From Minisyncoccota bacterium (GTDB lineage Bacteria > Patescibacteriota > Minisyncoccia > JAHIHE01 > JAGLIN01): DNA of 39,922 bases. The notes under the pieces were generated by a model. It saw only the letters and a program-made list of their open reading frames with translations. It was not told where the DNA came from and did no database searches. Numbering within the stretch: the stretch's first letter is position 1; each line of letters opens with the position of its first letter. The DNA lies in contig JAGLIM010000018.1 in the NCBI GenBank assembly GCA_023142995.1, forward strand, positions 1 to 39,922, in the 5' to 3' direction. Both the position numbers and the translations under genes were made by a program. Positions 26,395 to 34,901 of this stretch are shown here, in pieces.

Positions 26395-27555
26395 CTACCA
26401 AATTTCAACTATTTCGTTTGCATCAGGAGGTACGATTTTAATCACTTTATCAAAATTAATAAAATCTACTGTAATATCCATTGCACCTTTTTCGTAATTG
26501 TCAAAAACAATTTCTAATCTTTCTTGAATTGGATTAAAATTATCTTTATCTAAACTGATTTCACCCTTAATTTGACTAATTTTCTTATAATCCCTATCAG
26601 CTAGAATAAAATATTTTAAATCAACATCAAAAGTTATTTTAATTTCTGATTCAGTGGTTTCAATAATTTTAGGATTTTTATAAAACCTCAAATAATTAAT
26701 ATAATGCATGGGATTGCTCCATTGCAATGTTTCGTCTAAACAAGGACTATCAAACTCATCAGCATCACAATCTCTTACAAGAAATTTAGAACCATACTTA
26801 TCATACGCTTTATCTTTATAAATTATGACCTCCATATCAATATAATCTTTCATCTCCCAAAATTTAATTCCTATGCCAACTTTTTCGTCATATATTTTTT
26901 CAGGAATTACCGATAGAGTAATTTCTTTATCATCTCTTTTGATCAGAAGAGAGACCAGAATATTTTCTTTAGACTGAATATAATCCACAAAATCAGATGC
27001 ATTATCCATCTTCTCATTATCAATAGCAATTATTTGATCTTTATACTTTACACCCGCTTTTTCTGCTGGAGTGTCTGACAATACTTCCGCTACCACTATA
27101 TCCTCTTTATCTGAATATATATCGCTTATTCCTGACACACCCTTTATATAGAAATGACCTTTAGGAAAAGAAAATGAAATATCACCTTTAGAAGCAATAT
27201 CAGATACGCATATATCTTTCCCCACAAGAGCTCTTGCTTCAATTTGAAAACCTTCACTTGCAAAAATTTTGTCAATCACTGTTTTCATTAAACTTCCCGC
27301 TTCATCCTTTCCTTCTCTATCAATAGATCTATCGTTTTGAAATTTTTCAAATGAACTTACATAATTCTGTTTGTCATTTTGAAAATTGTTGAGTAAGTTT
27401 GTATGATCTTGCGATCCTTGCCACCAATAAAATAAAAGCAACGAGCTAACTGAGATTATCAATATAATACCAATTATACTTTTTTTAGTTTTACGAAACA
27501 AAACAACCATAAATATTATTAAGATTATTAATATTAAGAAAAACAATACTTTCAT
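26395..27555 (-). CDS. Membrane-anchored PDZ-domain protein without a recognisable protease domain
   Basis: N-terminal TM segments; PDZ-like VVAEVLSDTPAEKAGVKYKDQIIAIDNEKMDNASDFVDYIQSKENILVSLLIKRDDKEITLSVIPE. Confidence 0.8.
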   Translation of the reverse strand: MKVLFFLILIILIIFMVVLFRKTKKSIIGIILIISVSSLLLFYWWQGSQDHTNLLNNFQNDKQNYVSSFEKFQNDRSIDREGKDEAGSLMKTVIDKIFASEGFQIEARALVGKDICVSDIASKGDISFSFPKGHFYIKGVSGISDIYSDKEDIVVAEVLSDTPAEKAGVKYKDQIIAIDNEKMDNASDFVDYIQSKENILVSLLIKRDDKEITLSVIPEKIYDEKVGIGIKFWEMKDYIDMEVIIYKDKAYDKYGSKFLVRDCDADEFDSPCLDETLQWSNPMHYINYLRFYKNPKIIETTESEIKITFDVDLKYFILADRDYKKISQIKGEISLDKDNFNPIQERLEIVFDNYEKGAMDITVDFINFDKVIKIVPPDANEIVEIW

Positions 27556-27604
27556 AAATAATTCAGATTAATAATATTAATCAATACTTTTATTTTGCAC
27601 AACA

Positions 27605-27640
27605 GCTCCACAACCCTATCGGGACAATGGAGCCAACAAT
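27605..27640 (-). repeat. REP-like hairpin (intergenic copy)
   Basis: gctcca (27605-27610) / tggagc (27628-27633), then caacaat. Confidence 0.7.
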
Positions 27641-27646
27641 AACTAT

Positions 27647-27723
27647 TTAGGAAATCCACCTAGCCCCCTTTGTCGAAGGGGGAATAACACACCCCAACCC
27701 CTCTCAAGGGGGAAATTTCCTAA
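27647..27723. repeat. 77-bp MITE/REP-like element
   Basis: Ends ttaggaaat (27647-27655) and atttcctaa (27715-27723); internal hairpins ccccctt-tgtcg-aaggggg and cccct-ctca-agggg. Confidence 0.8.
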
Positions 27724-27733
27724 TTTCCAGTTT

Positions 27734-30133
27734 CTATTTCTTCCCTTTCTTTCCCAAATAGATCATCGTCTTCAAAACTGTATCAGGTGTTAAAGATATA
27801 CTATCAATTCCTTCTTTGACAACAAATTCTGCAAATTCTGGAAAATCAGATGGAGCTTGTCCACAAATACCAACTTTTCTTTTTCGCTTGTGAGCACCTT
27901 TAATCAATTGTCTGATTAGAATTTTTACTGCTTCATTCTTTTCATTAGCAATATGAGATAGATTTCCATTATCGCGATCAATTCCCATTGTCAATTGAGT
28001 TAGATCATTGCTTCCAATTGAAAAACCATCAAAGATCTTTGCAAACTCATCAACCAAAATTATATTTGATGGAATTTCCGCCATTACATAAACTCGCAGT
28101 TTATTCTTCCCTCTCTCAAGTCCAGCTTCTTTCATAACTTGCAGAACTTTTTTACCTTCTTCCACCGTTCGACAGAATGGGACCATTACAATGACATTAG
28201 TCAGTCCAAATTCTTCACGGACTTTTTTAATCGCTTGGCATTCTAATTTAAAAGCGTCTCTGTATTTATCATCATAATATCTGGAAGCGCCTCGCCAACC
28301 GATCATTGGATTTTCCTCTTTTGGTTCAAAATATGTTCCACCGATCAAATTCGCATATTCATTCGTTTTAAAATCAGAAAATCTCACAATTACATCGTTT
28401 GGATAAAAGGCTGCTCCTAGTTTTCCAATTCCCTGAGCAAGTTTATCAACAAAGAATTCAGTTTTTGTTTTATATCCAGCTGTGATCTTATTTATCTTGT
28501 TAATAGTTTGCCTGTCAATTTTTACTTCTCTTGTTTTCTTGTCCATTGCCATCAAAGCCAAAGGATGAACTTTAATACTGTTGTTGATAATAAATTCTTC
28601 TCTTGCCAGACCAACTCCATCATTTGGAATAAAAGATTGAGTAAAAGCTTGTTCAGGTTCTGCCAAATTCATCATAATTTTCACTTTCGGTTTTTTAAGC
28701 TTTCCAATATTCGTTTTCTTGACCTCAAAATCAAGAAGTCCTTCATATATATAGCCTTCTTCTCCTTCAGCACAACTTACTGTAACATCTTTTCCATTTT
28801 TAATTACCTGTGTCGCAATTCTTGTTCCAACCACACATGGAATTCCAAGTTCACGAGAAACAATTGCCGCATGACATGTTCTTCCTCCAGAATTTGTAAC
28901 GATTGCTGAAGCAATTTTCATAATTGGCTCCCAGTCTGGATCAGTCATTTCCGTCACCAAAACCTCACCTTTTTTAAAACTTTCAATTCCGCTTACATCC
29001 TTAATGGCATGAACTTTTCCTTTTCCGATCTTATACCCCACACTAGCACCAGAGCAAAGAATTCTGCTTTTCTTACCAATTATATATTCTTCTAGAACAT
29101 TTACATCCCGCATACTTTGAGCAGTTTCAGGACGAGCCTGGACAATGAATAATTTTCCAGTTACTCCATCTTTCGCCCATTCCATATCCATTGGTCTTTT
29201 ATAATGCTCCTCAATAATTGTCGCCCACTCAGCAAGTTTTATAATCTCTGCATCTGTGATACAAAATTTCTTCCGATCCTCAATTGAAACTGAAACATTT
29301 TTAATAGGAGACTTTCCTTCAGTGCTATAAATTAGTCTTAGAGCTTTTGACCCAAGAGTTTTTTCTACAATCGGCTTAAATCCTTTTTTGAGCGTTGGTT
29401 GGAAAACATAGAATTCATCAGGTGTAATTTTCCCCTGAACAATGTTCTCACCAAGTCCATAAGCTGCATTTATTAAAACTGCATCACGAAATCCAGATTC
29501 AGTGTCAATTGAGAACATCACTCCACTAATTGCTCTGTCAGAACGAACCATTTTTTGAATTCCAACTGAAAGCGCGATCGTGAAATGATCAAATCCCTTA
29601 TCTTCACGATATGAGATCGCACGATTCGTAAAAAGCGAAGCAATACACTGTCTTGTTGCATATAGAACATTATGAATTCCTTTGATATTCAAATAGGTGT
29701 CCTGTTGTCCTGCAAAAGATGCATCTGGCAAATCCTCTGCTGTAGCGCTGCTTCGAACTGCAGTGTCAACATTTTTACCATATTGTTTCTCCATTTCCAA
29801 ATAAGCTGTAGCAATTTCTTGGTTCAAATCTTCTGGAAGTTCTGCTGACATAATTGCATGGCGAACCTTTTCTCCACGATCAGAAAGATTTCTCATATTA
29901 CTAGTATCAAGATCGCTAAGAATCTCTTTGATCTGTATCATCAAGCCAGAATCTTTCATAAAGTGACGATAAGCATAAGCGCTCAAGGCAAAACCATTAG
30001 GAATGTTAACCTTTTTCTTAGTTAGCTTTTGATACATTTCTCCTAGAGATGCATTCTTCCCACCAACAAGATCAACGTCTTTATTAGTTACTTCGTTATA
30101 CCATAGAATATTCTTTTGTTTTCTGTTTTTCAT
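27734..30133 (-). CDS. ppsA: Phosphoenolpyruvate synthase
   Basis: ILWYNEVTNKDVDLVGGKNASLGEMYQKL; AVRSSATAEDLPDASFAGQQDTYLN; TNSGGRTCHAAIVSRELGIPCVVGT; DGFSIGSNDLTQLTMGIDRD; VGICGQAPSDFPEF. Confidence 0.97.
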   Translation of the reverse strand: MKNRKQKNILWYNEVTNKDVDLVGGKNASLGEMYQKLTKKKVNIPNGFALSAYAYRHFMKDSGLMIQIKEILSDLDTSNMRNLSDRGEKVRHAIMSAELPEDLNQEIATAYLEMEKQYGKNVDTAVRSSATAEDLPDASFAGQQDTYLNIKGIHNVLYATRQCIASLFTNRAISYREDKGFDHFTIALSVGIQKMVRSDRAISGVMFSIDTESGFRDAVLINAAYGLGENIVQGKITPDEFYVFQPTLKKGFKPIVEKTLGSKALRLIYSTEGKSPIKNVSVSIEDRKKFCITDAEIIKLAEWATIIEEHYKRPMDMEWAKDGVTGKLFIVQARPETAQSMRDVNVLEEYIIGKKSRILCSGASVGYKIGKGKVHAIKDVSGIESFKKGEVLVTEMTDPDWEPIMKIASAIVTNSGGRTCHAAIVSRELGIPCVVGTRIATQVIKNGKDVTVSCAEGEEGYIYEGLLDFEVKKTNIGKLKKPKVKIMMNLAEPEQAFTQSFIPNDGVGLAREEFIINNSIKVHPLALMAMDKKTREVKIDRQTINKINKITAGYKTKTEFFVDKLAQGIGKLGAAFYPNDVIVRFSDFKTNEYANLIGGTYFEPKEENPMIGWRGASRYYDDKYRDAFKLECQAIKKVREEFGLTNVIVMVPFCRTVEEGKKVLQVMKEAGLERGKNKLRVYVMAEIPSNIILVDEFAKIFDGFSIGSNDLTQLTMGIDRDNGNLSHIANEKNEAVKILIRQLIKGAHKRKRKVGICGQAPSDFPEFAEFVVKEGIDSISLTPDTVLKTMIYLGKKGKK

Positions 30134-30264
30134 TTTGTTTTATTAATGTTTTAAAATTGATTTATTATGGTTTTATTATAGCATAAATTGATTTATTTAG
30201 AAAACAATTTTAGCTCTAAGCCTATTTAAAACAGTTCTCGCGACAAAAAATAACGGACAACTTC

Positions 30265-30290
30265 GTTGGCTCCATTCTCCTGAGTGGAGC
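30265..30290 (+). repeat. REP-like hairpin gttggctcca...tggagc followed by ttttt
   Basis: gctcca (30269-30274) / tggagc (30285-30290); outer pairing gacaaaaa (30242-30249) / tttttgtc (30291-30298). Confidence 0.7.
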
Positions 30291-30371
30291 TTTTTGTCTA
30301 AACAATAAACTGTACCTACCTCTGATTACTGGTTGATTATCAATAGGATTATTCCGTGCGATTTAACAACA

Positions 30372-30401
30372 GGCTCCAGTCAGAAGACTGGAACCAACAA
30401 T
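30372..30401 (-). repeat. REP-like hairpin (intergenic copy)
   Basis: ggctccagtc-agaa-gactggaacc, then aacaat; one mismatch in a 10-bp stem. Confidence 0.75.
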
Positions 30402-30484
30402 TGATACTATTGAAACTTAAAAACAAAAAGAATCCCTAGGACTCGGGACAAAACAGTTCTTATGATTAATGAAAAACATATTCC

Positions 30485-31612
30485 TTAATTCAGAAACTTC
30501 AAATAATTTTCTTTATTTATTATTTTAAAATCCGCATTTTTGTAAGTGTCTAAAAACTCTTGAGGAATTTTTGTTCTTTTCTTGTTCCATTTAAATTCAA
30601 AAGCAGATAATTTTCCGCCTTGCTCTTCAATGTAATCAATTTCTTTTTGGCTATATGTTCGCCAAAAATATTGGTTTGGTGATAAATCTTTTCTTTGATT
30701 AGCTTTTATTCTTTCTGTAATACAAAAATTCTCCCATAGCGCGCCAACATCAGACCTTAGATCAAGAGAATTGAAATTGCGAATCAAAGCATTGCGAATT
30801 CCACAATCATAAAAATATATTTTACGACTTTTTTTAATTTCTGTTCTCAAATTTCGCGAAAAAGCTGGCAAACGAAAAATCACAAAAGCTCTTTCTAGCA
30901 AAATAATATATCTTTCTACTGTTTCGATAGATACACCCAGACTATTAGATAATTCATCTAACGAAACTTCATTGCCTAACTGCAAAGCAAGCATTTGCAC
31001 CAACTTAGTCAAAACTTCAGGATTACGCACTTCTTGAAAAGTAAAAATATCTTTGAAAAGATAGTTATTGGCAATTAAAGAAACTTGTTTTTGCGCTTCT
31101 TGTTCTCCTAATTTTGTAATTTCTGGATATAATCCTATTCGCAGAAACCTTTCCAGTAAACGATTAACTTCTGTTTCTGAATAAATTTGCTTCAATTCAA
31201 AAAAAGAAAAAGGATATAATTGATAAGAATAAAAACGCCCTGTTAAAGGTTCGTTGATAATATTAGATAATTCAAAACTAGACGATCCAGTAGCAATAAT
31301 TTGCATTTCTGGATAATTATCAATCAATAATTTTAATTTTATACCAATATCTCTAATTTTTTGAGCCTCATCCAAAATAATCAGTTTTTTTTCGCCAAAA
31401 AAATTCTTTAAAGCAGTTGAAGTTCCAGCTGACAATCCTTCGATTACATCACTTTCTTCACAATTATAATATTCTGCCTTTTCTGAATATTTTTTAAAAA
31501 TTTGATTTACCAAAGTGGTTTTTCCTACTTGTCGCGCGCCATAAACAATAATAACCTTTTGTTTCCAAAGATCTTTTTCAATTTTTTCCTGTATTTCTCT
31601 TTTTATTAACAT
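30485..31612 (-). CDS. AAA_14/DUF4143-type ATPase
   Basis: IIVYGARQVGKTTLVNQIFKKYSEKAEYYNCEE; KLIILDEAQKIRDIGIKLKLLIDNYPEMQIIATGSSSFELSN; ENFCITERIKANQRKDLSPNQYFWRTYSQKEIDYIE. Confidence 0.93.
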   Translation of the reverse strand: MLIKREIQEKIEKDLWKQKVIIVYGARQVGKTTLVNQIFKKYSEKAEYYNCEESDVIEGLSAGTSTALKNFFGEKKLIILDEAQKIRDIGIKLKLLIDNYPEMQIIATGSSSFELSNIINEPLTGRFYSYQLYPFSFFELKQIYSETEVNRLLERFLRIGLYPEITKLGEQEAQKQVSLIANNYLFKDIFTFQEVRNPEVLTKLVQMLALQLGNEVSLDELSNSLGVSIETVERYIILLERAFVIFRLPAFSRNLRTEIKKSRKIYFYDCGIRNALIRNFNSLDLRSDVGALWENFCITERIKANQRKDLSPNQYFWRTYSQKEIDYIEEQGGKLSAFEFKWNKKRTKIPQEFLDTYKNADFKIINKENYLKFLN

Positions 31613-32069
31613 AATTTTACTAAATTACTCTATTATACCTTATTATTTTAGCATAATTACTAAGGTTTGTCAATACCAAACACTTTGTCCTTATTACAAA
31701 ATATTTTAAAATTGATTAAAATTAGTTAAAATATTATTTTGGACACATAAAGGAATACTCATTGTTTCTATAGATACTGCCATATTTTTTACTTTATAGA
31801 AATATTCCAAATGATAATTACTGCAATAAAAAAATGGTATTAAAAAAGTTATTGGAAATATTATTAGCAAAAGTATATATAATTCTTTAATATTAAATAC
31901 TGATCGTAAATACAAAAAAATACTATAAGTATGGGACCATAAAAAAATAAAAGAATATCATTTGATAATAAAATACAAATAAGAATTATAGCACTTATTA
32001 AAAATTTAATGATATTGTTTTTAATCTTTAATTTTGACTTTATAGTAAAATAACGAACTATCTCAAATA

Positions 32070-32690
32070 TTATAATAAAAATAATAACTCTTTTATATTA
32101 GTATCAACAAGTACTGAAGTTATATTTTCAAACAGATCAGGTTTCTCGTATCCAACAAGAAAACCACTATTCTTGTCATAGAAAAACCTATTATCTCCAG
32201 CATTAATATAATATGTATCAAAATCTTTAAATTGAGATTCGCCAGTTATTTTTAGATTACCAAAAAATATTTCCCCTGTTTTTAAATTTGGTGGACCAAA
32301 CAAATTAGTATGATTTGCCATATAAGATTTCAAGAATTTTAGTTCGTGATTTTTAGCTAAAGTCGCATTAAGTGAATATTCTTCGCTTAATTCACCGCTA
32401 GGTTTAACGATAATAGAATATGATCCCATATCTAATTCCGTTCCATCTGATTCTACAATTTTTAATGATTTTCTAATCTCAAATTCTTTCCCTCTTTTAT
32501 TTATTGTAAATTTTTCAATCAACAGACTGCCAGAATCAGCAATACTTTCAAACACAAGATATTGCCCATGCTCTAGCGAAGTATCGCTATAATCAATTTT
32601 ATCATCATTATTAAACACGCCTACATAAATACAAATGAACAATAAAAACACAACTCCTAAGATTATTTTAAAAAATATTTTTTTACCCAT
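32070..32690 (-). CDS. Hypothetical membrane-anchored/secreted protein
   Basis: N-terminal hydrophobic segment FFKIILGVVFLLFICIYVGVF then a globular region; no family recognised. Confidence 0.65.
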   Translation of the reverse strand: MGKKIFFKIILGVVFLLFICIYVGVFNNDDKIDYSDTSLEHGQYLVFESIADSGSLLIEKFTINKRGKEFEIRKSLKIVESDGTELDMGSYSIIVKPSGELSEEYSLNATLAKNHELKFLKSYMANHTNLFGPPNLKTGEIFFGNLKITGESQFKDFDTYYINAGDNRFFYDKNSGFLVGYEKPDLFENITSVLVDTNIKELLFLL

Positions 32691-32816
32691 TTTTTTAGTT
32701 AATGTTTTAAAATATTTATGTTTTTATTATAGTATAAAATTAGAAAAATGGCGATAAGAGCAAAACAAGCCTCTAAGAAACTACATAGGATATTAGAGAC
32801 TGCTATGTATAACATA

Positions 32817-34463
32817 TTATTTCTTCTTCCTTTCGTAATCATCATAATTCCCTAAATACTCTTTTACTTCATTGTTCTTTATCTCCCAAATAATATTACA
32901 AACCTCAGACAAAACTGAGCGATCGTGAGAAACTATCATAATCGGACCATTAAAACTTTTAAGAACTTCGTTCATTGCGTCCTTACTTTCAAGATCAAGA
33001 TGATTTGTCGGCTCATCCAACAAAAGCATATTAGAATCACTCAAGATTAATTCCGCGATAGCTACTCTTGCCCGTTCTCCCCCACTTAGATCAGAAACTT
33101 TCTTAAAAACATCTTCTCCTGAAAAAAGTAAAGCTCCAAGGACAGTCCTTATTTTTTCTTGTCCTTCTCTCACTTTAGACTCTACTTCTTCTAAAATATT
33201 TTTCTGCGGATCAAGTTCTTCATGCGCCTGCGCGTAATAACCAATTTTTACTCCAGAAGAAAACTTTATTTTCCCTTCAATTGAATCACTGTCCCCTGTA
33301 AGAGTTTTTAAAAATGTCGATTTACCAACACCATTCGGACCAATAATTCCTATTTTACTTTTCTTCTCTACAACCCAGTCATCTTCAAATACCGCCAGAG
33401 GAAACTTTTCTCCACCAACAAAAAGATCTTTAAATTGCAAAACTTTTTGAGGTAATCTTTTAGAGATGTTAAATCTAATTTTAACTTTCTTTTTGTTTTC
33501 CTTCGGCTCTTGAACCTTTTCAAGCTTATCAATCATTTTAATTCTGCTCTGTACCGCCCTAGCTTTTGTTGGCTTATAGCGAAATCGCTCAATCCATTCA
33601 TTTTGCTCTTTTAAATATTTTTCTTGTCTTTTATACTCTTCTTTTTTCTTTTGTTCGCGTGCTTCTCTCTCTTCTAAATAACCAGAATAGTTACAGTAAT
33701 ACTTTTCCAATCCACTACTTTGAAGCTCGTAAGTTTTGTCACAAACCAAATCAAGAAACCGTTTATCATGAGAAACAGCAATAATCGCTCCATTCCAATT
33801 AGCAAGAAAATTTTCCAGCCAGCTAATCGTCTCTAAGTCCAAATGATTTGTCGGCTCGTCAAGAACAAGCAAGTTTGGTTTTTGTAGAGCAATCTTTGCG
33901 AGAGCTAATCTCGTTTTTTCCCCGCCACTCAAAGATTTTACCTTTCTATCCCATTCGCTTTCTGGAAAATTAAATTTATCTAGAACTTCTTCCGCCAACT
34001 CTTCATATTCATAACCATTGTTTGCTTCATAATCAGAAACTACTTCTCCATATTCAATTATTTTTTCCTCCAAATCAGCTCCCTTAGCATCAGACATTAA
34101 ATTTTCATATTCTCTTTTTTTAATAATTAAATTAAAGATCAATTTATCAGCTGACATCATTTCCTCTAAAATTGCATTATCAAGAGAACTCCAATGTGTT
34201 TCCTGGGGCAAATATCCAATACTAAGAGCTTTATTTTTTTGAACACTTCCATCATCACACAAAATGTCCCCAATGATCATTTTTACAAGAGTACTTTTTC
34301 CGGTTCCATTCGGACCGATGATCGCAATATGGTCATTTTTATTGACAACCATATCCACACCAGAAAAAATCTCTTGCGTTCCAAACTTCTTTGACACCTT
34401 GCTCAAAGCCAAAAGCGATCCTTCAATTGGTCTACTTTTTATTGTTATATTATCTTTTAACAT
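32817..34463 (-). CDS. ABC-F family ATPase (duplicated ABC domains, no TM)
   Basis: Two Walker A (GPNGTGKST, GPNGVGKST), two LSGGE signatures, LLVLDEPTNHLD and MLLLDEPTNHLD. Confidence 0.95.
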   Translation of the reverse strand: MLKDNITIKSRPIEGSLLALSKVSKKFGTQEIFSGVDMVVNKNDHIAIIGPNGTGKSTLVKMIIGDILCDDGSVQKNKALSIGYLPQETHWSSLDNAILEEMMSADKLIFNLIIKKREYENLMSDAKGADLEEKIIEYGEVVSDYEANNGYEYEELAEEVLDKFNFPESEWDRKVKSLSGGEKTRLALAKIALQKPNLLVLDEPTNHLDLETISWLENFLANWNGAIIAVSHDKRFLDLVCDKTYELQSSGLEKYYCNYSGYLEEREAREQKKKEEYKRQEKYLKEQNEWIERFRYKPTKARAVQSRIKMIDKLEKVQEPKENKKKVKIRFNISKRLPQKVLQFKDLFVGGEKFPLAVFEDDWVVEKKSKIGIIGPNGVGKSTFLKTLTGDSDSIEGKIKFSSGVKIGYYAQAHEELDPQKNILEEVESKVREGQEKIRTVLGALLFSGEDVFKKVSDLSGGERARVAIAELILSDSNMLLLDEPTNHLDLESKDAMNEVLKSFNGPIMIVSHDRSVLSEVCNIIWEIKNNEVKEYLGNYDDYERKKK

Positions 34464-34503
34464 ATACTTAAGTTATTTTAATTTATATAAATCTTTTCTT
34501 TAT

Positions 34504-34634
34504 GTCATTCCGAGCGACGATAGGAGTCGAGGAATCTCTCTCAATCTCACAAAATGTTTATTAAAGTAATACCTATCTTAGAGCGATTCATCCGTTCCAT
34601 TCGTTCGTGCCTCACTCATTCCAGTCGGAATGAC
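34504..34634. repeat. 131-bp MITE-like dispersed-repeat element
   Basis: Ends gtcattccga (34504-34513) and tcggaatgac (34625-34634); inner sequence cgagcgacgataggagtcgaggaatctc. Confidence 0.75.
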
Positions 34635-34680
34635 AACTATAATACTAATCCACAATAACAATTGATATTCTACCAACTAA

Positions 34681-34778
34681 AAAACCTGCTAAATAGTATC
34701 TTGTTTTATTTACTATTTTGCGCAAGTTACTGTGCAAAATAATGCGACAAAAAACAATCCACCTATTTAACAGGCTTT
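34681..34778. repeat. 98-bp inverted-repeat element with internal hairpin
   Basis: aaaacctgctaaatag (34681-34696) vs ctatttaacaggcttt (34763-34778), 14/16 complementary; inner stem tattttgcgca-agttac-tgtgcaaaata (34714-34741). Confidence 0.7.
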
Positions 34779-34901
34779 CTAATATACATAACAACACAAC
34801 CCATGATCTGGTTTGTGTAAATATTATTTGATTTTGAAATAAATTTATTCATATATTTTTAAAGTACCAACAGCATAACATATTTCTCAAATATGTCAAG
34901 A

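Noticed and set aside
28508-28909. 133-aa plus-strand ORF
   Set aside because: Antisense within the confidently assigned ppsA gene.
30265-30298. Rho-independent terminator on the plus strand
   Set aside because: Hairpin plus T-run looks like a terminator, but no credible plus-strand gene precedes it; better explained as a member of the GTTGG hairpin family.
30485-31612. AAA_14/DUF4143 ATPase as a defence system
   Set aside because: Common solitary family in many genomes; no defence neighbours.
31706-31915. 69-aa minus-strand ORF
   Set aside because: Short, hydrophobic, in an AT-rich gap, no recognisable family or clear context; could be a remnant.
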